Assembly (NCBI GenBank): GCA_016840305.1
Contig: JAEOSP010000117.1
Location: 1 to 10,262 of the forward strand
Source: Candidatus Hodarchaeota archaeon
GTDB lineage: Archaea; Asgardarchaeota; Heimdallarchaeia; Hodarchaeales; Hodarchaeaceae
Direction: 5' to 3'
DNA: 10,262 nt
Shown here: positions 1 through 6,209 of the stretch, piece after piece
Layout of the letters: each line of letters begins with the position of its first letter
Position numbering within the stretch: the first letter of the stretch is position 1
Position numbers and translations under genes: made by a program
Notes under the pieces: generated by a model
Told to the model about the DNA's origin: nothing
What the model saw: the letters and a program-made list of their open reading frames with translations, nothing else
The model's database searches: none

Positions 1-1
1 A

Positions 2-700
2 GTTGATATCATGCAACTAGGATTAAACGGAATAACAAAAGCCGACTCAACAATAGAAATAGGTTCTACATCAACACTTACAGATATGTATGAATCCAAT
101 CTTGTTGAGAAGATTGGGAATGGAGTGTTAAAAAAAGCATGTCAGCTATGTGCAGATACACCTTTACGAAATATTATAACTCTTGGAGGAAATATTGCAC
201 GCTTATATGTGTGGGCAGGGTTACCAGTCGTATTATTAACCCTTGATGCAGAGATAGAAATACTGCAATCAAATAGAGAGTCCTACAGGAATAATGCAAA
301 GGATTACTTCAAAGGTATTGGCGTATCTAAAGGAGAATTAATCACAAAGGTACATTTCCCGATAAGAGACGATTGGAAACATTTCTACGAAAAATTCGCT
401 TTAATAGCAGCTGATTATACTTGGTTAACCATGGCATTTGCTGTTAAGATAAACGATGGCAAGATAGCTGATTCACGAATAGCAGTATCGAGAATTACTA
501 AGGTCAAAAGGGTAACAGAAGTTGAAAATTTGCTCAAAGGACAATCATTGGAGGAGCTAAATATCGAGAAAGCTGTTTCTACACTTCAATCATCTGTTAC
601 TATTTCTAATGATTATAGATCAAGCAAGGAATACCGAAAGCAATTACTAGGCGCATTATTTAAAAGAATGCTTCAGCAATTACAGGAGGATAATCGATGA
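2..700 (+). CDS. Mo-hydroxylase FAD-binding subunit (CoxM/XdhB-like), 5' partial
   Basis: Medium, flavin-binding subunit of a xanthine dehydrogenase/CO dehydrogenase-type hydroxylase, which passes electrons from the 2Fe-2S subunit to FAD. The first ATG in frame is at 11, but the frame is open to the window edge and the codons before it (V-D-I) continue a family-like strand, so the gene is cut by the window. About 50 N-terminal residues, including the first FAD motif (AGGTD type), should lie outside. Numbering from the ATG at 11: IEIGSTSTLTD at 15-25 is the conserved strand after the first FAD lobe, and ITLGGNI at 56-62 is the second FAD-binding motif. The C-terminal part (SSKEYRKQLLGALFKR) matches the CO_deh_flav_C region. 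The usual SPAAD-type segment after GGN is replaced by ARLYVWAGLP. The stop overlaps the next start as ATGA, so it is co-translated with the 2Fe-2S gene. The family is secure; the substrate is not known. Confidence 0.9.
   Translation, partial: VDIMQLGLNGITKADSTIEIGSTSTLTDMYESNLVEKIGNGVLKKACQLCADTPLRNIITLGGNIARLYVWAGLPVVLLTLDAEIEILQSNRESYRNNAKDYFKGIGVSKGELITKVHFPIRDDWKHFYEKFALIAADYTWLTMAFAVKINDGKIADSRIAVSRITKVKRVTEVENLLKGQSLEELNIEKAVSTLQSSVTISNDYRSSKEYRKQLLGALFKRMLQQLQEDNR
684..690 (+). promoter_or_regulatory. Shine-Dalgarno site for the 2Fe-2S subunit
   Basis: AGGAGGA lies 6 bases before the ATG at 697, inside the 3' end of the FAD gene. It fixes the start of the 2Fe-2S subunit. With the ATGA overlap it indicates translation within a polycistronic message. 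Confidence 0.85.
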
Positions 701-1170
701 GCCAAATCTTAGATGTAACGATCAATGGAATTAAGAAGAGTATCAAAATTAGCCCAAATGAACTCTTATTAGACGTTCTTCGAAGGGAAGGATACAAAGG
801 AGTAAAAAAGGGTTGTAATGAAGGAACATGTGGATCCTGTACAATTATATATAATGATAGAGCGGTTAAATCATGTATTATGCTAGCAGCACAGGTACAA
901 AACGGTACGATAACAACAATAGAGGGAATTGGAACTCGTGAAAAACCTCATCCAGTCCAACAAGCATTTGTAGATGCTGGAACGATTCAATGCGGATTTT
1001 GCATTCCTGGCATGCTTTTATCAGCAAAAAACTTGCTAGATCATAATTCGAATCCAACTAAAGAAGAAGTGAAAATGGCTTTAGATGGAAATCTATGCCG
1101 ATGTACTGGTTACAAAGGTCAGATAGAGGCCGTATTAAAAGCGGCCGCTATTATGAGAGGTGAAAAGTAA
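697..1170 (+). CDS. Mo-hydroxylase 2Fe-2S subunit (CoxS-like)
   Basis: Small electron-transfer subunit (157 residues, normal for the family) of a trimeric molybdenum hydroxylase. It holds two [2Fe-2S] clusters between the Mo site and FAD. The N-terminal plant-ferredoxin-like domain (about 1-75) carries C40, C45, C48 and C60 in the C-x4-C-x2-C...C pattern (GCNEGTCGSC). The C-terminal four-helix domain (about 80-155) carries C99 and C102 (QCGFC) and C134 and C136 (LCRC). All eight cluster ligands are therefore present. The start is set by the AGGAGGA site and the 4-base overlap with the FAD gene. The stop overlaps the next start as TAATG. It has no signal peptide or twin-arginine motif, so the enzyme should be cytoplasmic. 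Confidence 0.96.
   Translation: MSQILDVTINGIKKSIKISPNELLLDVLRREGYKGVKKGCNEGTCGSCTIIYNDRAVKSCIMLAAQVQNGTITTIEGIGTREKPHPVQQAFVDAGTIQCGFCIPGMLLSAKNLLDHNSNPTKEEVKMALDGNLCRCTGYKGQIEAVLKAAAIMRGEK
1157..1163 (+). promoter_or_regulatory. Shine-Dalgarno site for the molybdopterin subunit
   Basis: GAGGTGA is complementary to the conserved 3' end of 16S rRNA and lies 6 bases before the ATG at 1170, within the last codons of the 2Fe-2S gene. It supports the start at 1170 and coupling across the TAATG junction. Confidence 0.85.
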
Positions 1171-3509
1171 TGAATCAGAAAGTTTACGATGGACGTGTTG
1201 TTACAAAAAGTGTTCCCAAAAAAGATGCTCTGAGCTTAGCTCTCGGCAAACCTATGTTCACTGATGATAAAGAATTTCGTAATTTAGTACACGTTAAAAT
1301 GCTCTGGAGTCCTCATGCTTTAGCTGACATTATTACAATTGATACGTCTGAAGCTGAAAAAATACCTGGTGTATTGAGTATTTTAACATATAAGAACTGT
1401 TCTCAGGTTTTGCATACAAGTGCGGGTCAGGGATACCCAGAACCAAGTCCATATGATATGCGATTATTCAATAGAAGAGTAAAGTACGTAGGAGATCGTG
1501 TGGCAGCTATAGCAGCAGAAACGTTGGAAATTGCAGAACAAGCTTTGGATCTCATAAAAGTGGAATATGACGTTCATGAACCAGTTCTTGACCACGATAA
1601 ATCATTGGGTCATAAATCAGTTATCCACAATGAAGGAGAGGCAAAGTACATAATTCCAGTTTTTTACGATCCTTCCAAAAATCATGCAGCACATCTTGAT
1701 GCGAGTATTGGAGACTTAGAAAAGGGGTTCAAAGAAGCAGATGTAGTTGTAGAAAAAACTGTGAGAAACCATTACGGCCAACACTGTCCAATCGAACCTC
1801 ACATAAGTATTGCATATATAGATGATTATGATAGGCTTGTAGTTAGAACCTCTACACAGGTTCCTTTTCATGTCAGGAGAATACTTGCACAAATACTTGA
1901 AATTCCTCTCAAGCAGATACGTGTAATTAAACCAAGAATAGGAGGAGGATTTGGTACAAAACAAGAAATACTGACAGAAGCAATTGCTGCTTCTTTTGCT
2001 TGGGAATTAAAAAGACCTGTTAAGTTTGAATATACACGAAAGGAAGAATTCATATCTGCCCGAACACGACATCCAATGACTACCTACTTTAAGGCAGGAG
2101 TAAAGAAAGATGGAACTATTACAGCGATGGATATGAAAATTACTAGTAATACAGGTGCTTATGGTTCACATGCACTCACAGTTCTGAGCAATACGGGGAG
2201 TAAAACCCTTCCTTTATATCACTGTGAAAATATTCGATTCGTTGGTGACACTGTTTATACAAATCTCCCTGTAGCTGGCGCTTATAGGGGATATGGAGCT
2301 ACTCAGGCTGCTTTAGGCATGGAAATCGTCATGGATGAGCTTGCATTGGCTATCAAGACGGATCAAGCTAAATTTCGTCTTATGAACCATATTAAGGAGG
2401 GAGAAACCTCACCCATTTTTAAAGCACTTGGTGAAGGTACTGAAGGTGTTGAGCAAACTGTAGATTCTGTTGGCTTATCTGAATGTATTAATCAAGGTGC
2501 TGAAAGAATAAATTGGTGGAATCGTGATGAAATTAAAAGTACGAACAATACTCCTACCAAAAAACGTGGTTTTGGTTTAGTTTGTTTAATGCAAGGATCT
2601 TCGATTCCCTACGTAGATATGGCAGCTGGCTATGCAAAGATGAATGAAGATGGTTCTTTTAATCTTCTTGTTGGTGCAACAGATATTGGTACTGGAAGTG
2701 ATACTATTTTAGCTCAAATATTTGCTGAAAGTTTGACTATCGACGCGTCAGATGTTTTAGTTATTAGCTCTGATACTGATACTACTCCTTTTGATAAAGG
2801 GGCTTATGCTTCATCAACAACTTATCTATCTGGCCAAGCTTGTGTTAATTTAGCAAATAAAATCAAAAATCAATTACTTGATTATGCGTCTAAATTATTG
2901 AATTTGCCAAAAGACGAGTTAGAATTAGAGAATAAATCAGTTGTTCACAAACAATCAGGCAAAAATATCACATTCTCTGAGATAGGAACCAAATCTTTGT
3001 ACTCTGATCATCAAACACAGATTGGAGCGGTAGCATCTGAATTATCTCGTAAATCACCTCCTCCCTTTGCTGCTCATTTCGCGGAGGTGGAAGTTGATAC
3101 AGAAACAGGACGTGTTAGAGTATTACGATACGTGATCGCAGTTGATTGTGGAACTCCTATCAATCCTTCTCTTGTTATTGGACAAAGTGAAGGAGCTTTA
3201 GCTAACGGTCTCTCATATGCTCTTAGTGAACAGTATATCTTTAATGAAAAGGGAAGAATGTTAAATCCATCATTTGGAAATTACAAAATTATGACAGCAA
3301 TTGATCTACCCGAAATTGAGACAATCATTGTTCCCACTTATGAACCTAGCGGACCGCATGGCGCGAAAAGTGTTGCTGAAATTAATATCAACGGCCCTAT
3401 GCCATGTATTAGCAATGCTATCTATGATGCTATCGGTGTGCGTATTACTGAACCCCCTTACACCCCTGATCGTGTTTTAAAGGCGATAAATGAGAATTAC
3501 AAGAAATAA
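1170..3509 (+). CDS. Mo-hydroxylase molybdopterin-binding catalytic subunit (XdhA/CoxL-like)
   Basis: Large catalytic subunit (779 residues, about normal length) that binds the molybdopterin cytosine dinucleotide type cofactor and hydroxylates its substrate with oxygen from water. The aldehyde oxidase/xanthine dehydrogenase a/b hammerhead domain covers about 20-130 and the Mo-binding domains follow to the C-terminus. GGGFGTK at 258-264 is the conserved loop near the Mo oxo ligand. AYRGYGATQ at 371-379 is the substrate-side loop. GAKSVAE at 731-737 places E737 at the catalytic base. The loop has RGYG, not the AYRCSFR of form I CO dehydrogenase, so CO is unlikely as substrate. A xanthine-, nicotinate- or aldehyde-type reaction is possible, but sequence alone does not decide. 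It is the last gene of the operon and is followed by T-tracts. Confidence 0.95.
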   Translation: MNQKVYDGRVVTKSVPKKDALSLALGKPMFTDDKEFRNLVHVKMLWSPHALADIITIDTSEAEKIPGVLSILTYKNCSQVLHTSAGQGYPEPSPYDMRLFNRRVKYVGDRVAAIAAETLEIAEQALDLIKVEYDVHEPVLDHDKSLGHKSVIHNEGEAKYIIPVFYDPSKNHAAHLDASIGDLEKGFKEADVVVEKTVRNHYGQHCPIEPHISIAYIDDYDRLVVRTSTQVPFHVRRILAQILEIPLKQIRVIKPRIGGGFGTKQEILTEAIAASFAWELKRPVKFEYTRKEEFISARTRHPMTTYFKAGVKKDGTITAMDMKITSNTGAYGSHALTVLSNTGSKTLPLYHCENIRFVGDTVYTNLPVAGAYRGYGATQAALGMEIVMDELALAIKTDQAKFRLMNHIKEGETSPIFKALGEGTEGVEQTVDSVGLSECINQGAERINWWNRDEIKSTNNTPTKKRGFGLVCLMQGSSIPYVDMAAGYAKMNEDGSFNLLVGATDIGTGSDTILAQIFAESLTIDASDVLVISSDTDTTPFDKGAYASSTTYLSGQACVNLANKIKNQLLDYASKLLNLPKDELELENKSVVHKQSGKNITFSEIGTKSLYSDHQTQIGAVASELSRKSPPPFAAHFAEVEVDTETGRVRVLRYVIAVDCGTPINPSLVIGQSEGALANGLSYALSEQYIFNEKGRMLNPSFGNYKIMTAIDLPEIETIIVPTYEPSGPHGAKSVAEININGPMPCISNAIYDAIGVRITEPPYTPDRVLKAINENYKK

Positions 3510-3512
3510 GAA

Positions 3513-3537
3513 TTTTTTCATTTTTTTCTTTTTTTTT
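3513..3537 (+). terminator. Archaeal-type oligo-T terminator
   Basis: Three T runs of 6, 7 and 9 bases, each separated by one or two bases, begin 4 bases after the stop of the molybdopterin gene. No stem-loop precedes them. Archaeal RNA polymerase terminates at such T tracts, so this is the likely end of the Mo-hydroxylase transcript and it insulates the kinase gene. Confidence 0.75.
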
Positions 3538-3550
3538 CTAAGAAATTTAG

Positions 3551-3573
3551 ATTTTAATCAATATTCTTAAAAG
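3551..3573 (+). promoter_or_regulatory. Candidate TATA region for the histidine kinase
   Basis: An AT-rich stretch with ATTTTAATC and ATTCTTAAAAG elements lies about 20-42 bases before the ATG at 3593, directly after the terminator. No Shine-Dalgarno sequence precedes the ATG, so a short or absent leader is likely. The match to a TATA consensus is loose, and which of the two elements is used is unclear. Confidence 0.35.
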
Positions 3574-3592
3574 AAAGTTCCAGTTTATAGGA

Positions 3593-5407
3593 ATGGATAT
3601 CATGCTCTTCGAGTTTTCACTTTATGCTTTGATTATGGGATTTGTTACCCTTCTCGGTATATTTTTACTAATTTACCCTATGTTTTTTCGGGCAAAATCA
3701 CGCCTTAATACTTATTTTATACTCTTAATAGGATCAGCGGTAATTTGGGCATTTGGCTATACACTTGATATTGCGGCTACTGACTACAATACGATGGTAG
3801 TTCTTAATTACATTCAATATTTCGGCATTGTTAGTCTTCCTGTTTTCTTCTTCTTCTTCATTCTTTACTTAACCAAGGATTATGCCTTTTTTGAGCGAAA
3901 ACTTCTTCTCCTCTTATTTTTTCCTCCCCTTATTCACTATACGCTTATGTTTACAAATGACTTTCATCACCTGTATTATATTTCTACGATATTCATTCCT
4001 GGAGCACCTTTTCCACGAATTGATTATAATTATGGACCATTTTTTTATTCAAATACTATTTATTCCTATATTTTACTCCTTTGTGCATTTTTTTTAATTG
4101 TTCAGAAATATCGGTCAATTAGCGAACAAGAAAAGTTACTTCAGAAACAATTAATTATTTTCTTGATAGGAGCAGCTTTTCCAATTGTTGGGAATATCAT
4201 TAGAGTTACTGGAATAGAAATAGGTGATTTAAGTTTTCTAGATCTCACTCCCATTTCATTTATTTTTGCCTTTGTTTTGTTCACATACGCTCTATTTGAA
4301 GTTGGTTTCTTGGATATCCTTCCAATTGCTCGCCAATATGTGTTTGAGGATATTCATGATATGTTAGTTGTGCTCAATACCAATCTAAAGATAATTGATA
4401 TCAATAAAGCTGCACGTGAAGAGTTATTTTTCAATTTGTCAACTGATAAGATATTTAATCAAGATATAAGATCAATTTTCAATAACTTATCACAACAACG
4501 GTTACGAATAGCTATTAATTTAGATACATTATATTCAGGGTTAATCAAAGTAATTGATAATGAACTTAAGATTTTTGATCTTGATATCGAATTAGTAGAT
4601 TCTAGTGAAACAGTGCTTAAACGCTACTTAAATATTCTCGCAACCCCTCTGCGCCAAATGAACAAAGTTATTGGAATAATCCTTATCATCCGAGATATTG
4701 GAGCACGAAGGAATGCAGAAACATTACTTCGTCAGAAAAACCAGATGCAGGAAGTAATTCTCCAATTATTATCTCACGATCTTAGAAATCATTTAAATGT
4801 CCTTAAAGGTTATTCTGAACTTGCTATTGAAACAAAAGACTCTCTCGAAGTAAAACAAAGTTTGGAAGCAATTGATGTAAAGTCAACTGCTATTTTAAAT
4901 ACAATCAATCAAGTTACTGAGTACTTAAAGATTGATGATTTGAAATCCCAATTATTTCAAAAGTTTGATCTGAACCAGTTGATGGTTGATGCTATGGAAG
5001 CCTTATCTCCTGAATGCGCAAGAAAGGGTGTACGTTGTGATTTCACTCCCTCTTCTGATATCGCTATTGTATGGGCTAACGTTGCATTGTTTTCAGTCAT
5101 CCAAAATCTTTTACAAAACGCAATTAAAATCAGTCCTTCGAATACAACTATAACTGCGACAGTAGAGGCTGAGAAAGAATTACTGTGGCATATCAAAATT
5201 GCTGATCAGGGAACTGGAATTCCCTCTGAATTGAAAGAAGAAATATTCAAACCTTTTGTATCCTTTGGTGTAGATAAAGGAACTGGTCTTGGTTTAACTA
5301 TTGCTAAATCTGCCATAGAGTTTTTTGCTGGAGAAATTTGGGTGACTGACAATACTCCAACTGGTACCATACTTCATTTCACTTTACCAAAATACTCTGA
5401 AAAGTAA
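3593..5407 (+). CDS. Membrane-bound 7TM sensor histidine kinase with PAS-like domain
   Basis: Signal-transducing histidine kinase of 604 residues. Seven hydrophobic segments fall at about 8-32, 40-60, 70-93, 103-121, 152-170, 186-207 and 219-237, resembling the His_kinase_N 7TM sensor module. A PAS-like domain follows at about 250-372. The dimerisation/phosphoacceptor region has H395 in SHDLRNHL, with His where many kinases have Pro after the R-T/N pair. The ATPase has an N box (NLLQNA, 505-510), G1 (DQGTGIP, 538-544), an F box (FKPF) and G2 (GTGLGL, 563-568), so it should be active. No receiver domain is fused and no response regulator lies in the window, so its partner must be elsewhere. 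A second in-frame ATG at 3602 is an alternative start. The ligand is unknown. It appears to be monocistronic, between a T-tract terminator and the adaA promoter region. Confidence 0.93.
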   Translation: MDIMLFEFSLYALIMGFVTLLGIFLLIYPMFFRAKSRLNTYFILLIGSAVIWAFGYTLDIAATDYNTMVVLNYIQYFGIVSLPVFFFFFILYLTKDYAFFERKLLLLLFFPPLIHYTLMFTNDFHHLYYISTIFIPGAPFPRIDYNYGPFFYSNTIYSYILLLCAFFLIVQKYRSISEQEKLLQKQLIIFLIGAAFPIVGNIIRVTGIEIGDLSFLDLTPISFIFAFVLFTYALFEVGFLDILPIARQYVFEDIHDMLVVLNTNLKIIDINKAAREELFFNLSTDKIFNQDIRSIFNNLSQQRLRIAINLDTLYSGLIKVIDNELKIFDLDIELVDSSETVLKRYLNILATPLRQMNKVIGIILIIRDIGARRNAETLLRQKNQMQEVILQLLSHDLRNHLNVLKGYSELAIETKDSLEVKQSLEAIDVKSTAILNTINQVTEYLKIDDLKSQLFQKFDLNQLMVDAMEALSPECARKGVRCDFTPSSDIAIVWANVALFSVIQNLLQNAIKISPSNTTITATVEAEKELLWHIKIADQGTGIPSELKEEIFKPFVSFGVDKGTGLGLTIAKSAIEFFAGEIWVTDNTPTGTILHFTLPKYSEK

Positions 5408-5445
5408 TCTTCCTTTGTATCAAACTAATCCTCCCTTTCTACTAA

Positions 5446-5460
5446 GGATATGAAATATCC
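5446..5460. repeat. Perfect 6-bp inverted repeat, 3-base spacer
   Basis: GGATAT at 5446-5451 and ATATCC at 5455-5460 are exact reverse complements separated by GAA. The repeat lies 39 bases after the kinase stop. It could be a dimeric regulator site or a small RNA hairpin. A related half (AAATATCC) recurs at 5583-5590. The arms are short and AT-rich, so chance is a real possibility. Confidence 0.35.
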
Positions 5461-5550
5461 AATGATAATTATTGAAGTTAAACAGAGATATATTCTTTTA
5501 GAAATTAGTTTATACAATTTTAATTCCAATTAAATAGCAAATATGAGTAC

Positions 5551-5566
5551 TAAATATATATAAAAG
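5551..5566 (+). promoter_or_regulatory. Strong upstream TATA-like element
   Basis: AAATATATATAAAAG is one of the best TATA-like strings in the window, yet it sits about 100 bases before adaA. A start 25 bases further on would fall near 5583-5590, giving adaA a second transcript with a leader of about 80 bases, or a small RNA. TATATATA is symmetric, so it could also act leftwards. The only reading frame between here and adaA is a 6-codon stub at 5623-5643. Confidence 0.4.
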
Positions 5567-5626
5567 CTTTTTCAAAACTCCTAAATATCCTTACCCGAAA
5601 ATTTTTACATTTTCTACCTATAATGA

Positions 5627-5642
5627 GTGAAAGATTTAAATA
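5627..5642 (+). promoter_or_regulatory. Archaeal BRE/TATA promoter of the adaA-adaB operon
   Basis: A purine-rich BRE-like GTGAAAGA is followed by TTTAAATA at 5635-5642. The TATA centre lies about 28 bases before the A of the ATG at 5667. Transcription should therefore start at or within a few bases of the ATG, giving a leaderless mRNA. There is no Shine-Dalgarno sequence between the box and the start codon, which agrees. Confidence 0.7.
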
Positions 5643-5651
5643 GGCTAAGTT

Positions 5652-5661
5652 ATACGTGTAT
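5652..5661. promoter_or_regulatory. Possible operator at the adaA transcription start
   Basis: ATAC-GT-GTAT is a short inverted repeat (4-bp arms, 2-base spacer) between the TATA box and the ATG. This is a common repressor position in archaea. Only ten bases support it, so it may be accidental. Confidence 0.2.
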
Positions 5662-5666
5662 TTGTT

Positions 5667-6209
5667 ATGGGAAAAAGTAATCAGTTCACATTTGAGACTA
5701 TGGTTAAGGCAGCAAGGACATGTGACCCATCTTATGATGGAAAATTTTGGCTAGGCGTTCAGACAACCAAAATATATTGTTTACCCTCTTGTAAAGCTAG
5801 ATTTCCATTAGAAAAGAATATTCTTTTCTTTTCAACAAGAGAAGAAGCAGTGAAAAATGGTTTTCATGGATGTAAGAGATGTAAATCAGAGTTTTATCCC
5901 TTTGTGGAGCCAAAATGGCTTGAAAAGATCAAAGAGCATATGAAAAATAATTTGGATAGAAAAATTACAGAAACAGAATTGATGGATATTGCGGATGTTG
6001 ACATCACTACTATCCGAAGATACTTCAAATTTCATCAGAAAGTTAGTCTACTGGCATATCATCGTAAGCTACGGATGTTACAAGCCAAAAGATTGCTAGA
6101 AAAGGGCACAGATGTTAAAGGCGTATATAAATTGGTTGGATATCAATCCAAAGAAGGATTTATTCATGCTTACAAACAAGAATTTGGCCCTTTACCCGAG
6201 GTATATTAA
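5667..6209 (+). CDS. adaA: AdaA-like methyl-phosphotriester sensor with AraC-type HTH
   Basis: DNA alkylation sensor and probable transcription activator of 180 residues. The N-terminal Ada zinc domain (about 12-80) has C38, C42, C69 and C72 in IYCLPSC and CKRC. These match the four zinc-binding cysteines of E. coli Ada, even in number, and C38 is the residue that takes the methyl group from DNA methyl-phosphotriesters in that protein. The flanking segments FWLGVQTT and KNGFHGCKRC are also Ada-like. An AraC-type region with both HTH motifs follows (about 85-178), ending at FGPLPEVY, the natural end of such domains. The methyltransferase domain fused on in E. coli Ada is encoded by the next gene, as in Bacillus adaA-adaB. 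It has a leaderless archaeal promoter and overlaps adaB as TAATG. AraC regulators are uncommon in archaea, so acquisition from bacteria is likely; regulatory action is inferred from the family. Confidence 0.92.
   Translation: MGKSNQFTFETMVKAARTCDPSYDGKFWLGVQTTKIYCLPSCKARFPLEKNILFFSTREEAVKNGFHGCKRCKSEFYPFVEPKWLEKIKEHMKNNLDRKITETELMDIADVDITTIRRYFKFHQKVSLLAYHRKLRMLQAKRLLEKGTDVKGVYKLVGYQSKEGFIHAYKQEFGPLPEVY
6198..6202 (+). promoter_or_regulatory. Shine-Dalgarno site for adaB
   Basis: GAGGT lies 6 bases before the ATG at 6209, within the last codons of adaA. It supports a true second gene, rather than a frameshifted fusion, and marks the adaB start. Confidence 0.65.

Noticed and set aside
1716..2053. 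Two minus-strand open frames inside the molybdopterin gene
   Set aside because: They lie fully within a well-conserved coding region, lack family motifs and have no promoter or ribosome-binding signal.
1170..3509. Form I CO dehydrogenase large subunit (coxL)
   Set aside because: The diagnostic AYRCSFR loop with its copper-ligating Cys is absent; AYRGYG occupies that position.
3882..4097. Short plus-strand open frame within the kinase membrane region
   Set aside because: It is an out-of-frame reading of the T-rich membrane-helix codons.
4957..5196. Minus-strand open frame inside the kinase ATPase domain
   Set aside because: It is antisense to conserved HATPase motifs and shows no protein family features.
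5562..5571. AAAAGCTTTT palindrome as a regulatory hairpin
   Set aside because: A self-complementary 10-mer with no loop is expected by chance in such AT-rich DNA.
5623..5643. Six-codon ATG frame overlapping the adaA TATA box
   Set aside because: Its coding sequence includes the BRE/TATA element and it has no ribosome-binding site; too short to support as a leader peptide.
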